From the NCBI GenBank assembly GCA_946902985.2, contig OX336398.1:230169556-230233555 (forward strand): a stretch of DNA of 64,000 nt, in the 5' to 3' direction. Shown one piece after another: positions 1 through 9,982 of this stretch. The position numbers and the translations under genes are program-made. Position 1 is the first letter of the stretch. The number at the start of each line of letters is the position of its first letter. Under the pieces are notes generated by a model. The model did no database searches and was not told where the DNA came from. It saw nothing but the letters and a program-made list of their open reading frames with translations. Source of the stretch: Meconema thalassinum. Its lineage: Eukaryota; Arthropoda; Insecta; Orthoptera; Tettigoniidae.

Positions 1-1065
1 TATAGGAGTGTTGCTGTTGTATAGGTGGTGTAATAAATGGCCATAACTGGTAAGTGCAACTTTTTTGATATGTAACATCTTTCCACTCGGTAACTGGATA
101 TTTTTGTGGCACTCGGTAGCTGGACATTTTTGTGGGAGTGATTTTGAAAAAGGGTCGGAAGTGGGTGGGACGGAAGTGCATGGGACGGAAACTATGAGCG
201 CGCGTGGTGGCGGAGATCGGTACAACGACGCACTGTAGGCCATGTGTCTATGGGGAATGTATAGGCTATCGCATACAGTTTAGTTCAAGGTTTGGAGACC
301 CCATTTAAGATATTCCTACAATGAATCATCTTCAAGTTGTCGTTCTTTGATGTAAAAATATTAATTATATCATATTTGCTGAAAATAATTACGATTTATT
401 AAATCTTCATACTTTTGCTGTATTCTTATTTAATGTGAGCACTCGATGTATTGTCGCCATGTGGCTATGTGGATTCTATATCGCATCAACAAACACTCCA
501 ATCAACGTAGGAATTCAGTATATTAACACCGACTACCAACAATAATTGAAACTTCGTTGGTCTAAACGTTTCACTGGGGAAACACATTTAATATACCCAT
601 TGAATATACCTTCTGTACACCTAATTTTTAATCGCGCTCTATCGACAAAAAGAGGCCATTTTCAATAACATCGCTGGCATTGGTTCACTAACTGGCCGGT
701 ATAGAGCAAAGCTCGCATCAAGTAGGCAGTGGATTGCCTCGGCCATACTCCCGCATACCGTAGTTCAACTAGTTAAAGGAAGATGTCACTACTGCAGATC
801 CATTGGAGAACTTTATTTTAATTAAATATACATTTTCCATTGCAAAATGCACAATATGTTATCAATCGATTATGATACAACGTCGTATCAAATAACAATT
901 ATGATTTATTACGATCAGGATTTGGCACTGGAGCTTTACAAGTAGTTATTTCAATGACCAACAGAGTTCACTGTCAACAAGGGATTTGCGCTCCCGGGAC
1001 ACACATAGTAGCATAACATCACATGTTACACATCATATGCGACTACTGTAAGGCTCGTATATTTT
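1..1065. other. AT-rich DNA without recognised genes
   Basis: No reading frame with a recognisable product was seen on either strand. Short GC-richer patches occur (for example around 120-230 and 640-760), but nothing repeats elsewhere in the window in a way I could detect. The stretch ends where the R1 repeat begins. Confidence 0.5.
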
Positions 1066-2052
1066 TAGCCTACTTTTCACATTATGCAAAAATGAGGAAA
1101 AAGTAGACTTATGAGATCGGGCAAATGTGTGTCTGTCTGTCTGTCTGTCCTATCAACTCCTAAACGCCTGTAGCAATCGCAACAAAATTTGGTGGGAGTA
1201 AAGATGTATACATGAATATCTCACGACCCTATTTGAAAATGATGTCAGTGCTACCAACTGCTGAAAAATGGCAATTGAGATTTGAGCTCCATGTTGGATA
1301 TCTTGGAAGGTATGAATGGGAGCTATTTCAAAATTGGCACACGTATAGATAATAATATTGCAGTTTAATTTCCAGGAGGCCATACATGGCAGTGTTGCCA
1401 AAATGATTATAAGCTTGATGATAGGTCCAATTTTTAATGCATATAACTTCTACGCTATCAATTGGAATTCAACCAAATTTCGTATGTACTATGTGTACAT
1501 ACACAGATATGAATGAGCATATTCTTAAGAGCCATCAGGGCTGCCAACTGTTAATAAATGCACTCCCTATTTATTTTATCCAAATACCAATATATCAGAA
1601 AGTATGCAAGCAGACAGCTTTAAACTATGCACACGCATAGTACCTGACATTCTATATTAATTTGGAGTAACTTATATACGTCAGTGCTACCAACATGATT
1701 CTAAGCCTGCTGAGAGGTCCAACTTTAAATACACGTAACTTCTATACTATCATTTGGATTTCAACCAAATTTCGTGTGTGTTATGTGTACCATAACAGAT
1801 ATGACTATGCGTATATTTAGGAGCAACCAGGGCACCCAACTGTTAATAAATACTGTCTCTATTTTTTTACCCTAATATCAATATATCAGAAAGTGTGCAA
1901 GCCAATAGCTCTAAACTTTGCGCACGTATAGTACCTGGCATTCTAGATTAATTTGGAGTAACTAATATAGGCCTACGCCAGTGCTGCCAACATGATTCTA
2001 AGCCTGCTGATAGGTCCAATTTTAAAATGCATGTAACTTATATACTAACTAA
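1066..2052 (+). repeat. R1 repeat, copy A, first part
   Basis: The copy starts with TAGCCTACTTTTCACAT, then a (TCTG)n tract, then about three degenerate units of roughly 290 bp (near 1400, 1693 and 1990). Units share the motifs CTAAGCCTGCTGATAGG and ATTTCAACCAAATTTCG. Copy B at 18601-19924 has the same order. Copy A is cut at 2052 by the LTR retrotransposon and resumes at 17512. No protein is encoded. The class is unresolved; the (TCTG)n tract near the 5' end resembles the Helitron-like elements further on, but no CTRR end was found. Confidence 0.75.
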
Positions 2053-5000
2053 TGTGCCCATTTAGCATGAAAATATGCCAATCACAGTATACCAGCGTAG
2101 CTCAATTCGGGATTTCGGGGCAGTGGTAAGTTCCCCCACTCTGTGACTCACATATTTTGGATTAATTAGAGGATACACTTGCAAAAATAACAACAAAATC
2201 AACTCCTATTTAAACATATTTAATTAATAAAATTAATGGCGCTACAAACATTTTAACACTTTAATTCTTGACCAAAATATCAACTGCTTGTTCCAAATGA
2301 ACAAGGGATCACAAAATAAAATAAACAAATATTGAATTCAAAACCTGTGGTTTCCACATAAACCAACAATTCTTACTTAGTCTCACTTCCATAAAGCACT
2401 AACATTAAGTTTACATAACTCCGAGCTCTTTGGCTCCATGCATTTACATTATTATGGTGTCATTCTTGTACACCTCAAACACTGTCTTTTATATTTTCTT
2501 ATTCTTTAAAACAAATATATAATTATATTTAAAAATATAGGTTAATTATCTAACTCAATATTTTTGGGCATGTCCACACATTCAGTTGTTATCATCTCTC
2601 TTTATTTCACAAACATATTAAGGTAATCAGAAAATCAATTGTGTACTCCAGAGCGTGAAGGTACTTGACACAGTCAAAAAACTATAGTTACTCCCGAACT
2701 CAGTTGCCTTCAATCAACTCGTGGAATCCCACGTCCTTACATTATTACAATAGGGATTGTTATTTATCTCTTATGTCTTAATAGATCATTATCATATAAG
2801 AAACTACGATCTGAACCGGCAAACGAAATATCCATCTTTAAGGGCCTCGGTTCAATGCCCGGGTCGTTTACAACTCTAAACACTCCTGGTGTATTCGTCT
2901 CTCTTTACAACAGCTTACGAGACGGTCTCTGTTCCATCTCGCTTTAAAAGAGCTAGTCTCTACTACTGGGGTGCGATTTATGACCTGTTAGGGTGGTGGA
3001 GATTTCCCGTCTGACCCAACATTTTAGTAGCTTATTTTCAAGGCTTTGAAAACAAACCTTTCCATTCTATCCAGTTCTGAGGAGACCAGGCTTTATTGTA
3101 CCGTAACATTCAAACAACTATTCTTTGGTTCACAGACCATTTTCATATCCTTGGCATTTATTAATTATGAGAGGGTCCTCATTGATTGGGAAGATTAAAT
3201 ACACATACGACGACGGAGAATTTCAGGGGCTTTTATCATAAGAAGATCCTGCATTCGAATCTCTTCAGGTGCCTCGGGAACTAATCCCATACAGAGGGCT
3301 TATACAAAATGCGATTTAGAGTCGGCCGTGGCCCATATGACATACGCTCAATAATACCATATATTAGCTCCCTTTTTAAATACATACACAATGCCTCGTG
3401 ATACTAATGTCACAAATAGAGGACTTATACAATTATCATTCACTGCAATCAACTACCCTCCATAAGTAATGTACCAAGTATTTAACTACTACGCGTTCCG
3501 AGCGTGACACTTTAATATTATATTTGCGCTCATTATGCGCTATGCATTATTTTAAGCCGAAAATGTCTTCCCAAGAACTGATAAAATCTCTTTAGTAACA
3601 ATTCAATATTATTTTAATTCACATATTAATCTTTCCATGGTCGATAAATCGTTCCCTGTTTTAAAATATTCCATTGAACCTCATTTCTTACACATACGTT
3701 AAGGCTTAACGTTCTTATGTTCATATCAATTTATTTGATTTTTATTTAACATTTCCATATTTAATTATTATTATTATTCTTTATTCTTTATATAAGCTCA
3801 AAAGCTATTTCTTTCATATCTCAACTTTACTTTATTTCAATGTCTTTCATGATATTTAACTGATATTTCGCTTGCTCTTATGACATTTGTTAAATACTTA
3901 AACCCTTTATTCACCTATTACCTCTACGGGATTTATTCTTTACATAATTATTCATAATTTATCTATTTATTTTATTATTGTTCAGACCGTATTCTTGATT
4001 ATTCAGTATTTATTCATTAAAACACATCCCTTTCACTCAAAACTCCGGTGAGTTGCACACAATCAATTTCTGACACCAAAATAAAAATGAATTTTGTACT
4101 TACATATTTTCAGATCATCCCATGATCTTAAATCTGGTGTGGTGTTTCATTTTTGGGGCCCACTTTGAACTTTTTACACCATATTGAAGGTATTCATCTT
4201 ACGTAGAAACACTTTTTGACCTATATCTAGAACACTTAATATTGACGACATTTTTATATACTAGTGTGTCCCTTTTGAACACATAATAACACTAAAAATA
4301 TTATCTAACACACAATCTTGATTATTTTACACTTCACAATTACTCGATCACTAGGCCGTACTTCTGAGCCTATCACACGTGATCTTCTTTAATTCCCGTC
4401 TCCAAGGGTGAGATTTATCTGATGTCGGCTTCCTATTCTGAAGAAATGCGAAAGTCCTGAAACATCTACTGTTCCCTGGAGTTCAATTCTGCTATTCCTA
4501 TCCTGGATAACTGGCTATTATCTAGCTTGAACGGCTTCTCTGTCGATCTGTCTATTGATCCTAACGAGAGTCTATATGGATCGAGGTCTCCTCTAAGACC
4601 TATAGATTTAGTTTCTAGCAGCTAGCACTTCTTGATTCTAGTACTATTAGAATTGTTCGCCTGATATCTGGAGCTAATGTTTATAGTCTCCTATTCTATT
4701 TATTGGAACTGTTTTAACGCTCCTACGTTCGAACCTTATTCTGTTCTTCCTTTTTAGGTTGCTTCAATTTAAATAACAGTTTATCTGTCTGGTACGATAC
4801 TTCCGTACGTTATGATCTGTTCGTTCGAACATATAACGACCTATCGCCTTTAAGTCCGACGTTCGCAGCCTGCTCTGACTATATCTTGCGAATTTTCACT
4901 TTAACTTGTATACAGTCGGGCCTAAATCCTATAATTAGGATTTTCCTAATATTTCACTACGGCGATACTTTAAAATCTCGCCTTGAATGCTCCTTGTGGA

Positions 5001-5072
5001 GGCAAGCAAGTCGTTACCACTGTGACGCCTGTGGCTATTGGATCTTACTTCGGTGGTGTGAAACAGCGTTTT

Positions 5073-5391
5073 CTCCCCTCAAGGAGTACTGGTAGCTGTT
5101 ATCGATGTAACGCAGAGTTACGTCCCCTCACGGACTGTCAGAATAACTGCATGTGCTGATATAACTTCACGTCCTCCTGGACGGATTCGTGATGCGTGAT
5201 GCGTGGCGATACCCCTCGGGCCGTTCGAATACTGCATTCGGTGCTTATACTTGTTGCGCAGTATGACCTCCCCTGAGGTTCATACGTTTGAAGACTTTGA
5301 TGCAGCACCTCCGTTCACGGAGTGCTCGTTGTAACTGCATTCAATGATGATCGTGACACAGTGATGTGATACAGCACCTCCCCTCAAGGAG
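5073..5391. repeat. Cluster of seven short hairpins in the 3' LTR
   Basis: Seven perfect short stems with 3-6 nt loops follow each other every 40-69 nt: CTCC/GGAG at 5073, GTCC/GGAC at 5122, CGTCC/GGACG at 5170, CCC/GGG near 5212, ACCTC/GAGGT at 5266, CTCC/GGAG at 5309 and CTCC/GGAG at 5378. Several share the loop CCTCAA or CCTCAC. The surrounding text is loosely repeated (gatgcagcacct, gatacagcacct; several 'aactgcat'). The function is unknown. Confidence 0.6.
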
Positions 5392-5643
5392 TCTGTCGTG
5401 AACTGCATGATTGGCTTGGAAACGCCCGAAGCTTTATACTGTTTTACTACAAAAAAATAAGACTCTAGCCTTTTCTGTGGTCAACTTATAAAATAATGGT
5501 GCCACAAATATAAAAATTATACCTTCCGAAAGCTCGTCTTCTCAATGTCAAATGATCTTATTGCACCTAAGAATCGATCGTGCAATTTGGAGATATTAAT
5601 TAATTTCTCGTCCTCAATTGTGTGGGAGTTGCATTCTTTTTGT

Positions 5644-5671
5644 TCTCTCCCCTCCACAGAGGCTTAGGTAA
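5644..5671 (-). repeat. Internal copy of the polypurine tract region in the LTR
   Basis: The plus strand reads TCTCTCCCCTCC, eight extra bases, then TTAGGTAA. The true PPT at 6130-6149 reads the same without the eight bases. It lies about 460 nt inside the LTR and recurs in the other LTR at 17026-17053. It is probably a fossil of an earlier LTR boundary or a duplication. Confidence 0.6.
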
Positions 5672-6129
5672 TTCACCGATGACGTCGTCTTACGTCGGCA
5701 GTTTATTTCTGCACAATTATTACATGGTTTCTCTATACTGAAAAATCTCTCATTCCAAATGATTCACTGTACTGTGCTTGTTTACTCATTATTATGCTCG
5801 TAAACGTGTTAATTTTAATTATTCCTCTTCTGGCGCGTATGCGACGTTGTCAATTTCCAGCCACGTCAGCTTGAATTCCGATTCAGGCTTCTCTTTCTAT
5901 CACGGTGGAAGATTCCACTCAGTTATTAATACTCGTGACCAGCCCTCTCTGGCATGTCGAGTGGGGTGATCTCATCTAAGGAACATCTGTCCCTAGTCGC
6001 TTGCACAATGTTGAGCTATATTCCTGGCTTAAAATCTCTCTCCATTCCTTTAAGAAACTATACTTTTCTTTCATTTCTTCCTTAAGGACATTGGTTCGAC
6101 CGTCATGGACCCTATGGCCCAAGGGTTCA

Positions 6130-6143
6130 TCTCTCCCCTCCTT
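6130..6143 (-). promoter_or_regulatory. Polypurine tract (plus-strand primer)
   Basis: In element sense AAGGAGGGGAGAGA, all purines, ends exactly where the 3' LTR begins with TGAACCC. This is where RNase H of LTR elements leaves the primer for plus-strand DNA. It fixes both the orientation and the LTR edge. Confidence 0.9.
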
Positions 6144-6349
6144 AGGTAAATAAATTTTCGAAAATTTTGAGGAAATTTATTTCAATTTAATTTGTATTTC
6201 CTTTCCGTCGAATCCATCATAACGTCATCCGCATTTACTGTTGTTTTTACTTTTTTTAAGTCGTATCCGGTAATTGTGTAGGTCGGGTATGCTCTGTCCC
6301 TACCCTTTCTTTCTTTCTTTATTCGTCTGGACTTTAAGTTCCCAGAACC

Positions 6350-9300
6350 TCATTCTCCCTTACGGGTTTGGTCTATCCCTACCCGTTTCCTTATTTCATC
6401 ATTTTCTTTTCTTACATTGGAATTTTCTTCTTCAATAAATTCAATTATTTCTTTAATTTCCCAACATACTTTCTCCAATTCGCATTCGCACTCGAATGCT
6501 TGAGCTCTATTTTCTATTTCTTCCTTATTCTTGTCTATGTCAAAAGCGGATTCATCTCTAAATGTTTCCATAACCAGGGCTTGTTCATTTTCTTCATCAA
6601 AATCTTCGGGAGGGTAATATAATTTCAAATTTGCTGAATTCATGGTCACTTCGTGATCCGTTTCACAGTGCCGAATTCTATATGCGTTATTCCTCAAATC
6701 TCTGATTATCTGATATGGTCCGTGGTACATTTTCTGGAACTTCTTGTACACACGGTTCCCTGGATCCGAAATGGCTGGTCTTTTCACTAACACCATTTCT
6801 CCTGCTAATAATGGTCGATGATACCTCTTATGCCTATTTCTTCTCTGCCTCCTGTCGGCTTGAGCTTTTAGATGCTCAAAGGCTCTCCTAATTCGTACAT
6901 CTCTTCCCGGCTGAGCGTCTGCTGGTCTAGGAATTACCAGATTCCAAGGTCTTTCTGGTTGCTCATTCCGATGTAACGTTATGGGTATCTCTCCTGTGGA
7001 TTCATGGATTGTATTATTTATACAAAATTCAATAATATCCAAAATATCTATCCACTTCCAATTTTCTTCGGCACAGTATATTCTACAATACTTGGCCGTT
7101 TCTCTCATAACTCTCTCTACAGGGTTTGCCTCAGGATGGCGAACACTTGACAAAATTTGACGTATCCCAAGTCTTTCTAATTCTCGTCTGAACTCTACAC
7201 TGGTGAAACAACTGCCGTGATCCGACAACAAATTCTCAGGTTTCCCCAGAATCGGTATCACTTTTTCTTTAAGTCGTTTTAACACCTGTTTGGTACTAGT
7301 CTTCTGTATGGGAGCAAGGACAACCATTTTAGTGAAGACATCCATAGCCACCATTATGTGTCGATTTCCTCTTCTTGCCTTTGGCAAAGGTCCAAAATTA
7401 TCGATAGATATGATTTGGCCGGGCCTTTCAGGCAACAATGGTATAGGCTTCTGTCTCATCAAAAATGCATTAGGTTTAATCCTTTGACATAGATCACATG
7501 TCTTTAGCGTGTCCCTTACAGTTTCTCTCAGTCTCGGCCATATAAATGCTTCTTTCAGCATCGAGACTGTTTTGTCGACTCCCATATGTCCGAACGATCT
7601 ATGGGCTAACCATACTATTTTCCTCTGCAAAATTGCAGGTACAACAATCCTTAATTTCGTATGGTCAGAGTCCACAAACTTATACAATAACCCATTATAA
7701 AACGTGTAGTCCTGTGCTATCTTCTCAGCTTCCGTGTACGCTGGTGTTCCTCTTATCAAGCTTCCCTCAAGGAATGATATGAGCATGTTCATCCATGGAT
7801 CCTCCCGTTGCCTTTGACTAATGCTTTTTAACTCATTAAGAGTACGCTGATCCCTGTCTTCCAAATCTATAGCCATTACTTCCTCTTCTATGGACTCTGG
7901 CTGTCTACTTAAGTAGTCTGGAACTATGTTTTCCTTTCCTGGGCAGTACTCTATCTTGACATCAAATTGTTGAATATATAAAGCCCAACGCATCAACCTT
8001 TGACTGGATAAATCAGTCTTCATCAAAAAGGTTAAGGCTTTATGATCCGTCCTTAGAATGACCTGAAACCCATATACGATCTTCCGCCAATATTGCAACG
8101 CGTGAAATATCGCTAACAGCTCGATCTCGCTGATCGTATAATTTTTCTCGTGTGGTTTCAGTCTCCTACTTGTGAAAGCTAGATAGTTCTTCTTATCAGG
8201 GTTTTCCGGGTTCTCCTGATATAGCATTGCCCCTATTCCAATCTGGGATGCGTCTGTCTGAATGATAAATCTCTGATTAAAATCAGGATATCCTAGCTTC
8301 ACGTAATTTAAGAGCATTTCCTTGGCCTCCACGAATGCTTTTTCTGCTTCCTCCGTCCATTTCCACTTGCCCCCCTTCTTCAGAAGGTCCTGTAGTGGTG
8401 CAACAGTTTTGGTGTATGATGGACAATGTCCTGAGAAGAACCCAATCAATCCCAAAAACTGGCGAACGTTCTTCACTTTCAAAGGCCTTGGAAAATCCCT
8501 TATCGATTCCAATTTGCATGGATTTGGTTTAACACCATCCTTGTCAATCACATGCCCTAAAAATGTCACTTGCCTTTGACAGAAGTTCGACTTCTTTAAA
8601 TTTATCTTAAAATTTGCCCTTCTTAGGTCTTCTAATAATTTCTTCAAATTTTCTAAATGTTCCTCAATGTTCTCCGAGGTAAGCAAAATGTCATCTACGT
8701 ATCGGATAGTGCACTCTTTCACTTCCTCTGACAGGTTTCGATCCAGCGCTCTTATTAATGCGGATCCTGCAGTCTTTAATCCAAACGGACATCTTCTAAA
8801 GCAGTATGTTTGTTGATCGAACTGAAATCCAGTCAACAAGCTGGTTTTCTCTTCCAGTTCGAGATGATGATACGAAGAAGTCATGTCAATATTTGTAAAA
8901 ATCTTCTTGCCTTTAAACTTCCTCAGTATTTCTTTTATGGGTGGTGCCGAATCATTTTCTGGTATAATTTTTGCATTTAGATTTCTGGCATCTAAACACA
9001 CCCTTACTGAGCCATCCGGTTTACTCACAATCACTAATGGACTAACATATGGTTTCGCCATCTTTTCTATAACACCTGCATTCATCATCTCCTGCAGTGT
9101 TTTCTTGGTTTGTGGGTAATGTTTTTCCCTAACCGGGTATGGTTTTTGTTTGAACGGTGCCCAATCGTTGACTTGGAACGCGTATTTAAAATTTTCAATC
9201 TTCCCTGGCTTGGAATCAAATACGTCCCTATAATCCAATAATAATTTCTTTAATTGTTCCTTGATTTCGACGCTGACTTTAGCTTCCTCCACTTTTCCTG

Positions 9301-9982
9301 ACAGGTTGGTCTCGAACTCATTTTCCACATTATCTTCGAGTTCTATGTTGAGGACTTCAAATATTTTTTCTATGTCCTTATAATCTTCCTCAATCACTTC
9401 TTCCATATGCCATACCTGTTCTGCTATTTTCACCTCCTGATCCTGTAGGTTAATGTTTTGTTCATCCACATCCTCTCTTTGAATTCTAATGCAATTTTGC
9501 GCTAGGTCTATAATGACCTTGTTCTCACGGATAAAATCAATACCTAATATAACATTATACGGTAATTGATTTACCAGCAAAAAGCACTGCGAAATTTCAG
9601 CGTTACCCATGATTAAATCAATGTACACCTGAAATTTACATGTCAAAGATTTTTCAGGGATAATTCCCTTAATCTTTACACTTGATGTGGGAATCTTTAG
9701 TACTCGGCCCCTTGTTTCCAATTCATTTAAAAGGGTTTGTGTAATTAAACTTATTGTGGATCCAGTATCAATCAATGCTCTGACCAGTAATCCTTCTATC
9801 CTAAGCATAATTATAGGTAGTTCTCTTTTAACAGGTGGGATTCCTTCCACATCCTCGTTAATTAGTTCATCTGGTCTGGCTATCCAATTTACAATTTCTA
9901 CCTCCTCCCAGCTCCTGGTATGTTTCCACTTTTGACAATTTAAATTTGGAGTTTTTTTTAATCCTGAGGGCTCCCTTTTCCC
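6350..9982 (-). CDS. pol: Pol polyprotein: protease, reverse transcriptase, RNase H, integrase
   Basis: The frame is open without a stop from 9982 to the TGA at 6350, about 1,210 codons. It has no good ATG at its start, so it is most likely made as a Gag-Pol fusion by -1 frameshifting at 9976-9982. Domains in order: retropepsin-like protease with LIDTGS (near 9760); reverse transcriptase with YVDD (8690-8701); RNase H with TDAS (near 8250); integrase zinc finger HRSFGHMG...CDLCQ (about 7602-7480); integrase core with DNFG, SDHGSCF and NPVERVM, the last two acidic residues spaced about 35 apart (DD35E); and a C-terminal GPYQII segment as in gypsy GPY/F modules (near 6720). All catalytic residues I looked for are present. 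The charged, Glu-rich tail of about 90 residues is of unknown role. No envelope frame follows. Confidence 0.95.
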   Translation of the reverse strand, partial: GKREPSGLKKTPNLNCQKWKHTRSWEEVEIVNWIARPDELINEDVEGIPPVKRELPIIMLRIEGLLVRALIDTGSTISLITQTLLNELETRGRVLKIPTSSVKIKGIIPEKSLTCKFQVYIDLIMGNAEISQCFLLVNQLPYNVILGIDFIRENKVIIDLAQNCIRIQREDVDEQNINLQDQEVKIAEQVWHMEEVIEEDYKDIEKIFEVLNIELEDNVENEFETNLSGKVEEAKVSVEIKEQLKKLLLDYRDVFDSKPGKIENFKYAFQVNDWAPFKQKPYPVREKHYPQTKKTLQEMMNAGVIEKMAKPYVSPLVIVSKPDGSVRVCLDARNLNAKIIPENDSAPPIKEILRKFKGKKIFTNIDMTSSYHHLELEEKTSLLTGFQFDQQTYCFRRCPFGLKTAGSALIRALDRNLSEEVKECTIRYVDDILLTSENIEEHLENLKKLLEDLRRANFKINLKKSNFCQRQVTFLGHVIDKDGVKPNPCKLESIRDFPRPLKVKNVRQFLGLIGFFSGHCPSYTKTVAPLQDLLKKGGKWKWTEEAEKAFVEAKEMLLNYVKLGYPDFNQRFIIQTDASQIGIGAMLYQENPENPDKKNYLAFTSRRLKPHEKNYTISEIELLAIFHALQYWRKIVYGFQVILRTDHKALTFLMKTDLSSQRLMRWALYIQQFDVKIEYCPGKENIVPDYLSRQPESIEEEVMAIDLEDRDQRTLNELKSISQRQREDPWMNMLISFLEGSLIRGTPAYTEAEKIAQDYTFYNGLLYKFVDSDHTKLRIVVPAILQRKIVWLAHRSFGHMGVDKTVSMLKEAFIWPRLRETVRDTLKTCDLCQRIKPNAFLMRQKPIPLLPERPGQIISIDNFGPLPKARRGNRHIMVAMDVFTKMVVLAPIQKTSTKQVLKRLKEKVIPILGKPENLLSDHGSCFTSVEFRRELERLGIRQILSSVRHPEANPVERVMRETAKYCRIYCAEENWKWIDILDIIEFCINNTIHESTGEIPITLHRNEQPERPWNLVIPRPADAQPGRDVRIRRAFEHLKAQADRRQRRNRHKRYHRPLLAGEMVLVKRPAISDPGNRVYKKFQKMYHGPYQIIRDLRNNAYRIRHCETDHEVTMNSANLKLYYPPEDFDEENEQALVMETFRDESAFDIDKNKEEIENRAQAFECECELEKVCWEIKEIIEFIEEENSNVRKENDEIRKRVGIDQTRKGE

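Larger units (their letters stand above)
2053..6129 (-). repeat. 3' LTR of the retrotransposon
   Basis: Same as 13435-17511 except for six substitutions seen at 3048, 3658, 3900, 3986, 4007 and 5525 (partners at +11,382). It abuts the target duplication CTAA at 2049-2052 and the polypurine tract at 6130. LTRs of known Ty3/gypsy elements are mostly a few hundred bp to 2 kb, so this is exceptionally long. The interior holds an AT-rich third (about 3500-4330) and a cluster of short hairpins (5073-5391). Short open frames inside it (such as 4886-5095) look like nothing known. Confidence 0.95.

Noticed and set aside
4886..5095. Open frame present identically in both LTRs (also 16268-16477)
   Set aside because: Its identity only reflects LTR identity; no similarity to a known protein, it runs against the element's sense strand, and it overlaps the hairpin cluster.
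6130..6349. Room for an env gene after pol
   Set aside because: Only ~220 nt remain before the 3' LTR and no frame is open; the element is not a retrovirus-like form with envelope.
9951..9961. A8 run after the gag stop as the frameshift site
   Set aside because: It lies downstream of the gag TAA, so ribosomes in the gag frame would stop before it; GGGAAAA upstream fits better.
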